From Paractinoplanes ovalisporus (GTDB lineage Bacteria; Actinomycetota; Actinomycetes; Mycobacteriales; Micromonosporaceae): a DNA stretch of 64,000 nucleotides. The stretch covers positions 124,001 to 188,000 of the forward strand of contig NZ_JAENHP010000008.1 in assembly GCF_016834655.1 (NCBI RefSeq). The letters are read 5' to 3'. A program made the translations under genes and the position numbers. Under the pieces are notes generated by a model that did no database searches, was not told the origin of the DNA, and saw nothing but the letters and a program-made list of their open reading frames with translations. How positions within the stretch are numbered: the first letter of the stretch is position 1; each line of letters opens with the position of its first letter. This document shows, piece by piece, positions 50,009-58,856 of the stretch.

Positions 50009-50093
50009 CAGGGCCCGCCCTCCACCGGGGGTCCCCCGCCACCAGCCATTTTACCGAGCTGAACAGATCTTCGGAGCCGCCCGGTGCCCGCCC

Positions 50094-50142
50094 TGTGGAC
50101 AGCCGAGAACTGTGGATAACTCCGCGGATCATGCGTGGATAC
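50094..50142. promoter_or_regulatory. cluster of DnaA-box-like 9-mers
   Basis: TGTGGATAA at 50111-50119 is the exact reverse complement of the E. coli DnaA box TTATCCACA. TGTGGACAG (50094-50102) and CGTGGATAC (50134-50142) have two mismatches each and the same orientation. No dnaA, dnaN or AT-rich unwinding region is present, so this is not an origin by itself; a DnaA-titrating or regulatory site is possible. Confidence 0.35.
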
Positions 50143-50146
50143 AGCG

Positions 50147-50173
50147 AAGGCCCGGTCACTTGGACCGAGCCTT
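50147..50173 (-). terminator. terminator of tRNA-His
   Basis: AAGGCTCGGTC and GACCGGGCCTT (minus strand) form an 11-bp stem with one G-T pair and a 5-nt loop, 18 bases downstream of the tRNA 3' end. Confidence 0.7.
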
Positions 50174-50190
50174 TGCGTGCCGTGCGATGT

Positions 50191-50267
50191 TGGGGTGATC
50201 GACGGGACTTGAACCCGCGACCCCCTGGACCACAACCAGGTGCTCTACCAGCTGAGCTACGACCACC
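50191..50267 (-). tRNA. tRNA-His (GTG)
   Basis: Minus-strand cloverleaf of 77 nt including a genome-encoded CCA. The acceptor GTGGTCG pairs with CGATCAC, with the extra 5' G (G-1) opposite C73 typical of tRNA-His. D arm GCTCAGCTGGTAGAGC, anticodon stem CTGG(T)/(T)CCAG around TTGTGGT gives anticodon GTG, and the T arm reads GCGGGTTCAAGTCCCGT. Confidence 0.96.
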
Positions 50268-50461
50268 ATCGCGCACGAGGACGCATCCCCGTGGTGCTGG
50301 ACAATCATAGCCGCATCACGGCGGGGCCTGTCGAGCGGGTTCCCGGCTCGGTCGGGTGACGCTGTTTACACGCGGACCCGGAGCTCAGCGGCTGCTCATG
50401 CGCGACGGCACCCGACAGCAGTGCCTCGCCGGCGACCACCTGCCCGGCCCACGCGTCCTGG

Positions 50462-50631
50462 CGGCCCGGCCGCTCGACCTGGCAGCTCGGTCCGGCCGCT
50501 CGACCTGGCCGCTCGACCTGGCAGCTCGACCTTGGCAGCTCGGCCCGGCCGCTCGACCTGGCAGCTCGGCCCGGCCGCTCGACCTGGCTGCTCAGTCCGG
50601 TCGCTCGACCTGGCCACTCAGCCCGGTTCGT
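50462..50631. repeat. 13 tandem copies of a 13-bp unit next to the orn stop codon
   Basis: Units alternate CGGCCCGGCCGCT-like and CGACCTGGCAGCT-like, giving a 26-bp higher-order period in most of the array. One copy has a 1-base insertion (50527-50540). The array ends at the base that begins the reverse-complement stop of orn. No gene uses it; 13 is not a multiple of three. Confidence 0.9.
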
Positions 50632-51221
50632 CAGAGCTCGGCGGCGATCACCTTGGCGGCCTCGATGTCGGGGCCGGGGAGCGGGACGAAGATCGCGCGG
50701 CGGTAGTACTCCAGCTCGCGGATGCTCTCGCGGATGTCGGCGAGCGCGCGGTGGGCCAGACCCTTGGCGGGCTGGCCGAAGTAAACGCGGGGGTACCAGC
50801 GGCGGCACAGTTCCTTGATCGAGGAGACGTCGATCATGCGGTAGTGCAGGAACGAGTCGAGCGCCGGCATGTCCCTGGCCAGGAAGCCCCGGTCGGTGGC
50901 GATCGAGTTGCCGCAGAGGGGGGCGGTGCGGGGGTTCGTGACGTACTGACGGACGTACGCCAGGACCGCCTCCTCGGCCTCGGCCATGGTGATCGCCGAG
51001 GCGCGCACCTCTTCGGTCAGTCCCGATTTGGCGTGCATGTCGCGTACGACGGGCGGCATGGCGTCGAGCGCGGCGTCGTCGGCGTGGATGACCAGGTCGA
51101 CGCCCTCACCCAGAACGTTGAGATCGGCATCGGTGACCAGCGCGGCGACCTCGATGAGCTTGTCCTTGCCCAGGTCGAGGCCCGTCATCTCACAGTCGAT
51201 CCACACCAAATGATCAGCCAC
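50631..51221 (-). CDS. orn: oligoribonuclease
   Basis: 196 residues from GTG 51221, giving the family N-terminus VADHLVWIDCEMTGLD; GTG 51227 would add two residues. DEDDh exonuclease residues: D and E of WIDCEMTGLD, the next Asp in NSIATDRGFLARDMP, and H with D in AHRALADIRESI. Orn degrades 2-5-nt RNAs and pGpG, the linear product of c-di-GMP hydrolysis, so it completes the pathway begun by EAL proteins such as the one at 12.9 kb. Single gene between two repeat arrays. Confidence 0.96.
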   Translation of the reverse strand: MADHLVWIDCEMTGLDLGKDKLIEVAALVTDADLNVLGEGVDLVIHADDAALDAMPPVVRDMHAKSGLTEEVRASAITMAEAEEAVLAYVRQYVTNPRTAPLCGNSIATDRGFLARDMPALDSFLHYRMIDVSSIKELCRRWYPRVYFGQPAKGLAHRALADIRESIRELEYYRRAIFVPLPGPDIEAAKVIAAEL

Positions 51222-51415
51222 GGGCACAGCCTACGCCGCGACGGCATGGACCGCTGTCACCTCGTCCCGAGCCACCCGTCCGGGCCCGTCAAGGCACGAC
51301 CGTCGCAGGGTGGCCGTTTGTCCGCTTTCGGGCGATGAACTCCCACTTATGCCCGCAAGGGGCTAAACTGGTCTTAACGGACGAAGCCCCCCTTCGGTTA
51401 CTCCGTTCCCCCGGT

Positions 51416-51452
51416 AAAGGGCCCTCCGCGTCGGCAGCGTGGAGGGCCCTTT
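51416..51452. terminator. bidirectional hairpin terminator
   Basis: AAAGGGCCCTCC (51416-51427) and GGAGGGCCCTTT (51441-51452) are perfect 12-bp arms with a 13-nt loop. It lies 195 bp from the orn start and about 380 bp past the large membrane protein gene. A's and T's at both ends allow termination in either direction; the gene it serves is unclear. Confidence 0.65.
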
Positions 51453-51540
51453 CGGCGTTCGCGACCGGCTCCGGCTCCGGCTCCGGCTCCGACGAGAGGC
51501 GCACGGCCCGGGAGCCTGGGATCGGCTCGGCGGGCTTGGC

Positions 51541-51782
51541 TCGGCGGAAGTCGGCTCGGCCCGGCAGAGCTTGGCTGGGCTCGTTCCCGCGCAGCTCGGC
51601 TGGGCTCGGCCCGGCGCAGCTCGACGGAGCTCGGCTGGGCTCGACCCGGCGCAGCTCGGCTGGGCTCGGCTCGCGGCGGAGCTCGGCCTGGCTCGGCGGC
51701 GCTGGCTCGGCTCGGCGCTTGGCTCGGCGGCGCTGGCTCGGCTCGGCGCTTGGCTCGGCGGCGCTGGCTCGGCTCGGCGTTT
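51541..51782. repeat. CGGCTC-rich repeat array with three 31-bp units
   Basis: The clearest part is three 31-bp units at 51690-51720, 51721-51751 and 51752-51782 (first two identical, third with one change; core GGCTCGGCGGCGCTGGCTC). Before it, 51595-51680 holds looser 25-bp repeats of GCAGCTCGGCTGGGCTCGNCCCGGC type, and 51467-51490 four GGCTCC hexamers. No gene: the 51228-51834 stretch holds only these arrays, two hairpins and the promoter side of orn. Confidence 0.85.
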
Positions 51783-51793
51783 GGCGGGGGACG

Positions 51794-51817
51794 AAAAAGG
51801 CCGCCCGGGTGGGCGGC
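51794..51817 (-). terminator. rho-independent terminator of the large membrane protein gene
   Basis: On the minus strand GCCGCCC-ACCC-GGGCGGC (51817-51800) followed by CTTTTT (to 51794), starting 18 bases after the stop at 51835. A classic stem plus T-run, rare in this GC-rich window. Confidence 0.85.
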
Positions 51818-51834
51818 ATTCGTCGTGGTCGGGG

Positions 51835-54800
51835 TCAGGATTCGTCGGGCTGGTCGATCGGCGTCGAGGTGGTCCGGCGGCGTCGGCGCTGCTGGGTGCT
51901 GCCGGCCAGCAGGTCGGCCGCTTCCTGCTGGTAGGCCGCCAGCCAACCGGCTGGGGTGCCGCTCGCGGCCGGGATGGCACCGGTGCTGGTGCGCAGCGGG
52001 ACGTCCTGGGCCTGGCGGGTCGGCCTCGGCGTGGCGGTCCGGGCGTCGGGCGCGGCCTTGGCCGGACTCGCTTTGGCCGGAGCCGCCTTGGCCGGAGCGG
52101 CCTTGGCCGGAGTCGCCTTGGCGGGAGTGGCCGACTTGGCCGGGGCCTTGGTGGCCGGCTTGGCGGCAGCTTTGCTCGCTGCGGGCTTCGCGGCCGCGGC
52201 CTTCGCCTTGGCCGCCGTGGTGCGGGTGGTCCGAGCCGGCTTCTCCGCGTCGGCGCCGGCCGCGTCGGGCTTGGGCTTCGTGGCCCGCGTACGGGTCGAC
52301 TTCGCCCTCGGCTTGGCCACGGGCTTGGCCTCGGCGGCGTCGGCCTCGTCCTCGATCATGTCGGCGGCCGGTTCGGAGCCGACGGCGGCGGCTTCGGCCG
52401 CTCGGGCCGCTACCGTCTCGGCCGCCTTGCGCCAGGCCGCCGGGGCACGCCCCGATCCTGGCAAGCGCCCGGAGAACGCCGACGTCGCCCCGCTGCCATC
52501 AACCCGCCCCTGGGCCTCGGCCATGAGGTCACGCGACGCCCCACGAGAACCCGAGGCCGGCCGTTCCTGGTCGGCCGCGAGCGACCCGTCTTCATCGCCC
52601 GCCCCGGCCGTGGGCCCCGACTCGGCCACACCCTCATCGGCCGCCGAGACATGCCCATCGGATTCGGTGCCGTGGAACTGCTCCGGACCCTGCGACAGCC
52701 CCTCGGCCCCGGCCACTGTCTCAGCGCCCTGGATCTGCGACGCCGACGGCTCCGAGCCCTGGGACAGCCCCTCGGCAACGGCCACCGACTCGGCGCGCTG
52801 GATCTGCGCCACCGACTGCTGCATATCCCGGGGCTGCACCTCGGCTCGGGCCACCGACTCGGCACCCCGGGACTGCGCCTCGGACCCGGCCGGCTCAGCA
52901 ACCTGGGACGGCGCCTCGGACAGAGCCACACCCTGTGAACGCGCCTCGGACAGCGTCGCGCCCGGTGACTGTGGCTCGGGGCGTGATCCTGCCGGCTGCG
53001 ATCGCGCGGCGGGCTGGGCCAGCGGGCCTACGGCCTGGGACCACGCCTCTGCTCCGGCGAAGGACGATGCGAACGTGCCAGCGGCGACCGGAGCGCTGGG
53101 CCGGGTGGGTGCGAGTTCGGCCCGCTCCGGCGCGGCCGCGCCTCCGGGGTTCGCCCCGACGGCCGGGGACTGTCCATTTGGTCCGTGGCCGTTCGCGGCG
53201 GTGACCCCGGCCGCGCGAAGCTGTGCGGCGTCGGTCGTGAGGGCCTGGCCGTTGACACGAGCGGGGCCGGCCGGTGCGGACTGGGCCGCCGCGGAGGCCG
53301 TGGCCGGGACCGGGCCGGAGGCCGAGCGGTCGGTGCCGTTCGGCGTGGGCCCGGAACCGGGCCGGACGGCCGGTGCGGAGGAAGGCTGGGCACCGTTCCC
53401 CGGGCGCGACGGCGACGGCACGATCGGACGCGACGGCGCCGGCGGACGCGGGACCGTCGGACGAGGCGGGGCCGGAGCGGTGGTGGCCGAAGCCGCGCCC
53501 GGCTGCTCGCCGCCCGCTTCCGGACGCCGCCCAGCCGAAGCCGAATCAGGCTCGCGGCCACCCGCTTCCGGGTGCCGCTCATCGGAACCGGTGATGTTCT
53601 CCGCCGGCTCGCCGTCCACGGCCGGGGCCCGGTCATCGCTCGCCGCGGAATTTCCGGCGGCTGCTTCCAAGGCGACCCTGGTGGCGGCGATCGGCGCATC
53701 CGAGGTAGACCCGGTGGCAGCGGTCGAGGCATCCGAGGCGGACCCGGAGGCGACGGTCGACGCACCCGAGGCCGACCCGGAGGCGGCGATCGGTGCGTCC
53801 GAAGAGTCGCTGGAACTCGCGGCGGCCGGCGCCGACGAAGCGGCGGCCGAAGGCCCGGCCGACGCATCCGGATCAGCGACGGAACCCACAGAATCCCCAG
53901 CGGGCGGCCCCGAAACAGCGGCGGCGGACCGGGGCGCGGCGGACGCTTCCGAAGAGGCAGCGACCGGAGCCGTGGTGGCCCGCGCCTCCGTGGAGGTGGG
54001 CGACGGCTCGGGAGCCGACACCGGGCGGCTGTTGTCAGTGCCGGTATCGGTGTCGGCTCCCATTGCCGGGCGGACCCCACTGGCGGATGAGGTGGCCGGC
54101 TCGGTGCGGGTCTTGGCGGGCGTCGGTGCGGGAGCACCGGCGCGGACGGTGGGCCGGGTGTCGGCCAGGCTGGCCGGGCGGGCGGCGTTCGCGGGCCCGG
54201 CGGGCGCGTTCCGGACGGTACCCGGCCTCGGCGCCCCGGAACCAGGACGCGGCGACGAACCATTCGTGCCGCCTGTCACAACCGGAGCGCCCGACGCGGC
54301 GGAGGCACCGTGAGCAGCCGCAGCGCCCGAAGCGGGAGGAGCCGCAGGCGCCGCAGCACCCGAAGCGGCCGGAGCACCCGAAGTGGCAGAAACAGCAGGC
54401 GCCGCAGCACCCGAAGCGGCCGCAGCGCCCGAAGCAGGAGCAGCCGGAGCGCTCGAAGCAGCGGAAACACCGGGACCACCGGAAGCAGCCGCAGCGCCGG
54501 AACTGGGAGCAGCCGTGGAACCGGCAGACCCGGAAGCGGGAGCGGCGGGACCGGACGGCGAAGCGGACACCGGGGAAACGCCGGGACCGACGGGCGCGCC
54601 AGGCCGGCCACCACGACCACCCGGCGACGGACGACCGGAACGCCCGGCCGGCGAAGGCCGACCGGAAGGCGACGGACGACCCGCGCCCTCAGACGGACGA
54701 CCGGCCGGAGCAGCCGCGGGACGACCCCCGGAAGCGCGATCGGCCGGGGCCGCCTGACGACCAGCGGGAGCGGGGCGGTCGGCGGTGGGTGCCTGTCGGC

Positions 54801-56328
54801 CTCCCCGCGGCATCCCCATCGCGGTCCAGTCGGTGGCCCGGGGACCGGTGACCACCGACACCTTCTGGTTGGCCATCCGGGGATCGCGGTCCATCTCGTC
54901 GATCTCGCCCCGGACGGCGCGGGCGTCGGCCGCACCGGCGGCGTACGCGGCGGCCACCGCGTCGATCGAGTCGACCGTCTCCTCCTCGGAGGCCGACACG
55001 GACGACGCGGAGACCGCGGACGACGCGGAGGACACATCCGCGTCGGAAGCGCCGGCACCGGCAGCGGAAGAAGCGGCCGGCTCGGAGGCGACCGCACGAC
55101 GCCGGGCCGCCTCGGCCATCCGGGCGGCGGCCTGCGCCTCGGTCTCGCGGGCACGCACCGGCGCGGTCTCCGCGACCCAGGCGTCCACGGCCGAGGCCTG
55201 GAACATCGGAATGTCGTCCGACACGGTGCTGCGCCGCTTGGCGGCCCTCTCCGGCCGCCGCTGCGGCGAGGCCGGGGCGGGAGCCGGGGCAGCGGAAACC
55301 GGGGCCGGAGCGGGAGCCGACGGCGCATCCCCGAGCGGCAACGACGTTCCCGTGGCGCCGATGAACTCCAACGGCTCCCCCGGCGCCGGCGCCTGCCGGA
55401 CAGGAATGGCGGTCGCCGCCGCGTACTCCTCCGGGTCCGGCGGCATCCCGGGACCGGCCGCCGGCGACGACACCGCAGCCGCCAAAGCCGGCGTCGGCGT
55501 AGGCGGCCAGGCCAGCACGGCCGGAACGGGCCCCGACCCGGGACGGGCGTCCGCCAGCGAGCGCGGCCGGTGGGCCCCGACCGGCCGCCCGGTCGACGGC
55601 AGCATCGGCATCGGCGCCCCGATGGCACGCATCAGCTCGGGCACCTGGCTGGGTTCGACCACGTAGACGATCTCGCGACGGCGCCCGGGCCAGGCCAGCA
55701 CGACCATGCCGACCATCACCAGCAGCGTGCCCATCGTGAGCAGGCCCCACGCGCTCGAGTTGAGCCAGCCGGGGCGCAGTTCGGCCACGGCGCGCAACTG
55801 CAGGCTCGACCGCGCGGACTGGCTCATCACGACGAGGCTGTAGGGACCACCCCGTACGTCGGAAGGGGTCCAGGAGATCTTGCCGGCGCTGTCGGTGCGG
55901 GTCCAGAACGCCTCACGCCCGGGCAGCGACCGCGGCGCCTGGATGCCCTCGACGACCGTGGTCGCGACCGGAAGGGCGCCGGTGCCGATGTCGACCGTAC
56001 GGACGGTGCTGTGCTGCACCCCGGCCAGGTAGCCACGGACGGCGTTGGTGGGCGCGAGGCCGACGAACGCGGGCCCGTCCTGCACGATCGCGTCCAGGCC
56101 GAGCTGGGTGTCGCCGATCCGGGTGAACGGCGCGTCCGAGCGCAGCAACTGGTCGACGTCCTCGACCACGAACGCGTATCCGGGCGTGGACAGCTGCTGG
56201 AGCTGCCCGCTGAACGCGCCACCCTGGTCGCGGTGCTGCATGGCGGCCCACAGACCGGCGCCCGCCAGCAGCGACGGCAGACCGATGGTCAGCGCCAGCA
56301 TTCCCAGGATGGTGCGGAACACCCGCAT
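51835..56328 (-). CDS. large two-TM protein with Ala/Pro/Ser-rich region and histone H1-like C-terminal tail
   Basis: 1497 residues from ATG 56328, after GGGGGAGAAG. A short N-terminus, membrane helix (LGMLALTIGLPSLLAGAGLW), about 150 residues outside, and a second helix (WGLLTMGTLLVMVGMVVLAW) are followed by some 1,250 cytoplasmic residues of low complexity. The first part is Pro/Ala/Ser-rich, then Glu/Gln/Ser-rich blocks (ASAS, SQ and EPAGSE patterns), and the last 180 residues are basic: AAKPAASKAAAKPATKAPAKSATPAKATPAK-type PAKA repeats as in histone H1 and HU/Hc1 tails. The end (QQRRRRRTTSTP) is also basic. No family recognised. A DNA- or RNA-binding tail on a membrane protein is suggested, not shown. 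Confidence 0.8.
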   Translation of the reverse strand: MRVFRTILGMLALTIGLPSLLAGAGLWAAMQHRDQGGAFSGQLQQLSTPGYAFVVEDVDQLLRSDAPFTRIGDTQLGLDAIVQDGPAFVGLAPTNAVRGYLAGVQHSTVRTVDIGTGALPVATTVVEGIQAPRSLPGREAFWTRTDSAGKISWTPSDVRGGPYSLVVMSQSARSSLQLRAVAELRPGWLNSSAWGLLTMGTLLVMVGMVVLAWPGRRREIVYVVEPSQVPELMRAIGAPMPMLPSTGRPVGAHRPRSLADARPGSGPVPAVLAWPPTPTPALAAAVSSPAAGPGMPPDPEEYAAATAIPVRQAPAPGEPLEFIGATGTSLPLGDAPSAPAPAPVSAAPAPAPASPQRRPERAAKRRSTVSDDIPMFQASAVDAWVAETAPVRARETEAQAAARMAEAARRRAVASEPAASSAAGAGASDADVSSASSAVSASSVSASEEETVDSIDAVAAAYAAGAADARAVRGEIDEMDRDPRMANQKVSVVTGPRATDWTAMGMPRGGRQAPTADRPAPAGRQAAPADRASGGRPAAAPAGRPSEGAGRPSPSGRPSPAGRSGRPSPGGRGGRPGAPVGPGVSPVSASPSGPAAPASGSAGSTAAPSSGAAAASGGPGVSAASSAPAAPASGAAAASGAAAPAVSATSGAPAASGAAAPAAPPASGAAAAHGASAASGAPVVTGGTNGSSPRPGSGAPRPGTVRNAPAGPANAARPASLADTRPTVRAGAPAPTPAKTRTEPATSSASGVRPAMGADTDTGTDNSRPVSAPEPSPTSTEARATTAPVAASSEASAAPRSAAAVSGPPAGDSVGSVADPDASAGPSAAASSAPAAASSSDSSDAPIAASGSASGASTVASGSASDASTAATGSTSDAPIAATRVALEAAAGNSAASDDRAPAVDGEPAENITGSDERHPEAGGREPDSASAGRRPEAGGEQPGAASATTAPAPPRPTVPRPPAPSRPIVPSPSRPGNGAQPSSAPAVRPGSGPTPNGTDRSASGPVPATASAAAQSAPAGPARVNGQALTTDAAQLRAAGVTAANGHGPNGQSPAVGANPGGAAAPERAELAPTRPSAPVAAGTFASSFAGAEAWSQAVGPLAQPAARSQPAGSRPEPQSPGATLSEARSQGVALSEAPSQVAEPAGSEAQSRGAESVARAEVQPRDMQQSVAQIQRAESVAVAEGLSQGSEPSASQIQGAETVAGAEGLSQGPEQFHGTESDGHVSAADEGVAESGPTAGAGDEDGSLAADQERPASGSRGASRDLMAEAQGRVDGSGATSAFSGRLPGSGRAPAAWRKAAETVAARAAEAAAVGSEPAADMIEDEADAAEAKPVAKPRAKSTRTRATKPKPDAAGADAEKPARTTRTTAAKAKAAAAKPAASKAAAKPATKAPAKSATPAKATPAKAAPAKAAPAKASPAKAAPDARTATPRPTRQAQDVPLRTSTGAIPAASGTPAGWLAAYQQEAADLLAGSTQQRRRRRTTSTPIDQPDES

Positions 56329-56475
56329 CAGCTTCTCCCCCTCAAAGCTCGGGCGGTACTGCGGTGACCATACAGATCCAAATAACCCCAAAGTGGTCAA
56401 ACCAGCGCCAAATCGCTGATAGATATGACAACGGCCGGATTCCCGTACGGGGAAACCGGCCGTTGAAGGACGCAG

Positions 56476-58146
56476 TTAGTTGATCGTCGCCGTCGTCGAG
56501 AGCGTCGACTGATCGATGTCGCTGATCCGCGCGGTGACCTTGAACGTCCACTCCCCCGCGGCCGGCAGCGCGATGTCGCCCACGGCGTGGAAGTCCGTGA
56601 TGCGCAGCAGCGGGATCTCGATCGGCTCGATCCCCTTCGAGGGCAGCGCCGCCGTCGCGCTCCACTCGACCACCGTCAGAGGCTTGTTGTCGGGCGTGTA
56701 CGCGTACAGGTGGATCGAATTGTTGCCGACCGCGGCCGGGAAGATGTCGATCTGCAGCGCCATCTTCTTGTCGGTGAGCGTCTTGGTGACCGTGGTCGAG
56801 GCGGCCGCCGTCTGCGACGCCTCGGACGAGCGCGGGGGCGCGATCTGCACGAGCGCCGAGGTCACGCCGATCACCACCGCCGTGACCGCCAGCTCGGCCC
56901 AGACCACCCGGCGCAGCCCGCGCGGCGACTCCTCGGCCGCCTTCGACTTCACCAGCCGCCGCGAGTACCAGGCGACGCCCAGCACGATCGCGACCAGTCC
57001 CACCTTGGTCAGGATCAGACGCCCGTACGTCGTATTGAAGAGCCCGTCGAGCGACGCGACCTCGATCAGCGCCTGGATGACACCGGCCACGATCAGCGCC
57101 GCGACCGCCGTGGCGGCCCAGCGCGACCAGATCGGCAGGATCGCCCCGAGCTCGCGTTGATCGGCCTGGCGCAGCAGGAAGCCGACCAGCATGACCAGCC
57201 CGCCCAGCCACACCGCCATGGCCGCGACGTGGATCGCGTCGACCACCACCGACACGCCCGCCACCGGGGAGGCCGTCGGGTGCCCGGTCAGCGGCCAGGT
57301 CGCGATCGCCGCCACCCCGAGCACGCCGAGCAGGGCCAGGTCGGTCTTGGAGTCGGCGCCGGTGCCGCGCAGCATGGGCCGCAGCAGCAGGGCCGAGGCG
57401 CAGATCACGCCCAGGCGCACCAGCATGATCGCGCCGAACGTGCTGCCGATGACGTCCCGGAGGTCCCCCACCCGCACGTCGAAGAGCCCGGACCCGGTCG
57501 AGTAGGGCGCCTGGAGCCAGATCGCGAGCAGCGTGCTGCCGATGACCAGGCCCACGCCCGTCCAGACGACCCGGCCCGGGCCGCGGCGGCTCAGCCGGTG
57601 CGGCCAGAGCAGCGCCAGCACCAGCACCGGCCCGACCAGCAGCACCAGGCCGGCGTACCCGAGGTATTTGCCGACCGGGATGAGCGCGCGCACCACCGGG
57701 TCGACCGTGGTGTCGTCGATCGTCCCGGTGGGGGTGGCCGACGCCGCGCCGACCGAGTAGGTGAGGCTGCCCGCGACGGGGTGGCTGTCGGCCGAGATCA
57801 CCCGGTAGCTGAGCAGGTATGTCCCCCGGCCGCCGCCCGAACGCAGCGGGATCGTCACTGTGCCGCCGTCGGCGGTGGGATCGCCCTGGTCGGCGCGGGA
57901 GCCGTCCGGCGCCAGCACCTGGATCTTGCCGGAGAGCAGCTGCACCGACTCGCTGAAGTTCAGCGTGATCTTGTTCGGCGCGTCGGGCACGATCGTGCCG
58001 TTGCCGGGGTCGCTGTTGACCAGAACGGCGTGGGCGCTGGCCGGGGCGGCGGGACCGAGGAGCACCGCCAAGAAGCCGACGAACAGCCCGGCAAGTGTCG
58101 CTATAGCGCGACAAACCCGGCGACGGTCAACAATCATGCTCGTCAT
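56476..58146 (-). CDS. CopC-CopD fusion, copper uptake/resistance membrane protein
   Basis: 556 residues from ATG 58146 (ATG 58137 equally possible). A signal peptide ends at ASA-HAVLVNSDP, leaving the copper-binding N-terminal His of CopC; NKITLNFSESVQL and a second His in ADSHPVAGSLTYSV complete the CopC beta-barrel (about 40-140). Eight membrane helices of CopD type follow (LIPVGKYLGYAGLVLLVGPVL ... IHVAAMAVWLGGLVMLVGFLL), then an extracellular C-terminal beta domain (MALQIDIFPAAVGNNSIHLYAY). It handles copper at the outer face. Two tandem predicted ECF promoters lie upstream. Confidence 0.9.
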   Translation of the reverse strand: MTSMIVDRRRVCRAIATLAGLFVGFLAVLLGPAAPASAHAVLVNSDPGNGTIVPDAPNKITLNFSESVQLLSGKIQVLAPDGSRADQGDPTADGGTVTIPLRSGGGRGTYLLSYRVISADSHPVAGSLTYSVGAASATPTGTIDDTTVDPVVRALIPVGKYLGYAGLVLLVGPVLVLALLWPHRLSRRGPGRVVWTGVGLVIGSTLLAIWLQAPYSTGSGLFDVRVGDLRDVIGSTFGAIMLVRLGVICASALLLRPMLRGTGADSKTDLALLGVLGVAAIATWPLTGHPTASPVAGVSVVVDAIHVAAMAVWLGGLVMLVGFLLRQADQRELGAILPIWSRWAATAVAALIVAGVIQALIEVASLDGLFNTTYGRLILTKVGLVAIVLGVAWYSRRLVKSKAAEESPRGLRRVVWAELAVTAVVIGVTSALVQIAPPRSSEASQTAAASTTVTKTLTDKKMALQIDIFPAAVGNNSIHLYAYTPDNKPLTVVEWSATAALPSKGIEPIEIPLLRITDFHAVGDIALPAAGEWTFKVTARISDIDQSTLSTTATIN

Positions 58147-58181
58147 GCTGCCCGATCGGGTTCGCTCCTGCCCACCGCGGG

Positions 58182-58209
58182 TAGTCGGCACGACGGCCCC
58201 TCAGGTTCC
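58182..58209 (-). promoter_or_regulatory. predicted ECF promoter GGAACC-N17-GACTA, copy 1, for copCD
   Basis: On the minus strand GGAACC (58209-58204), 17 nt, GACTA (58186-58182). Expected start of transcription near 58174, 28 bases before ATG 58146. Sits in the first copy of a 42-bp direct repeat (58169-58210). Confidence 0.55.
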
Positions 58210-58226
58210 GAAATGCCCACTGCGGG

Positions 58227-58254
58227 TAGTCCGCACGGCGGCCTCTCCGGTTCC
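58227..58254 (-). promoter_or_regulatory. predicted ECF promoter GGAACC-N17-GACTA, copy 2, for copCD
   Basis: On the minus strand GGAACC (58254-58249), 17 nt, GACTA (58231-58227). Sits in the second copy of the direct repeat (58214-58255, period 45), so the promoter was duplicated as a block. Confidence 0.5.
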
Positions 58255-58283
58255 GCCGACCTGAGGGCGTACGATGCTGGCCC

Positions 58284-58820
58284 ATGGACGGCCTGGACGA
58301 AACGACCTCGCTCGCCCTCGCCGCCCGCGCGGGGGACGCGGCCGCGACGGCGGCGTTCATCCGTGCCACCCAGGCCGAGGTCTGGCGCTTCACCGCCGCC
58401 CTGGTCGACCCGGGCTCGGCCGACGACCTCACGCAAGACACCTATCTGCGCGCCTTCAAGGCCCTGCCCGCGTTCGAGGCCCGCTCGACGGCCCGCACCT
58501 GGCTGCTCGGCATCGCCCGCCGCACCTGCGCCGACCACCTGCGCTCGGTGGTCCGCCGCCGCCGTCTCGACGCCCGCCTGGCCGCCGAGGCGTGGACGGC
58601 GTCACCCTCCCCCGACCCGGCGCAGCGTCTGACCACCGCCGACCTGCTGTCCCGGCTGAGCGAGGAACGGCGTACGGCTTTTGTGCTGACTCAGGTCCTT
58701 GGACTCTCCTACGCCGAGGCGGCCGAGGTGGAGGATGTTCCGGTCGGGACAATCCGGTCCCGGGTCGCGCGTGCCCGCGACGAACTGGTGACCGCGGTCG
58801 CCCAGGCGCGCGCGGTGTAA
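58284..58820 (+). CDS. ECF sigma factor, SigC-like
   Basis: 178 residues. Region 2 reads DPGSADDLTQDTYLRAFKALPAFEARSTARTWLLGIARRTCADHLRS in pattern; region 4 SRLSEERRTAFVLTQVLGLSYAEAAEVEDVPVGTIRSRVARARDELV. No anti-sigma gene is attached. Similarity to the SigC type is by pattern; mycobacterial SigC is tied to copper acquisition. It faces copCD across 137 bp holding two GGAACC-N17-GACTA sites and precedes a third in front of the MauE operon. Confidence 0.9.
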   Translation: MDGLDETTSLALAARAGDAAATAAFIRATQAEVWRFTAALVDPGSADDLTQDTYLRAFKALPAFEARSTARTWLLGIARRTCADHLRSVVRRRRLDARLAAEAWTASPSPDPAQRLTTADLLSRLSEERRTAFVLTQVLGLSYAEAAEVEDVPVGTIRSRVARARDELVTAVAQARAV

Positions 58821-58856
58821 TCAGCCACTTCCCAGCCAAACCACAGCACACTAGAG

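Noticed and set aside
50191..50267. tRNA-His as an integrated-element attachment site
   Set aside because: No integrase and no duplicated tRNA end seen in the window.
50462..50631. 13-bp array as plasmid-type iterons or CRISPR
   Set aside because: No replication gene nearby and no spacers; simple minisatellite is enough.
51363..51980. Long frames across the CGGCTC array on the minus strand
   Set aside because: Composed of repeat-derived Ala/Glu/Pro/Ser strings with no start signal, downstream of a strong terminator.
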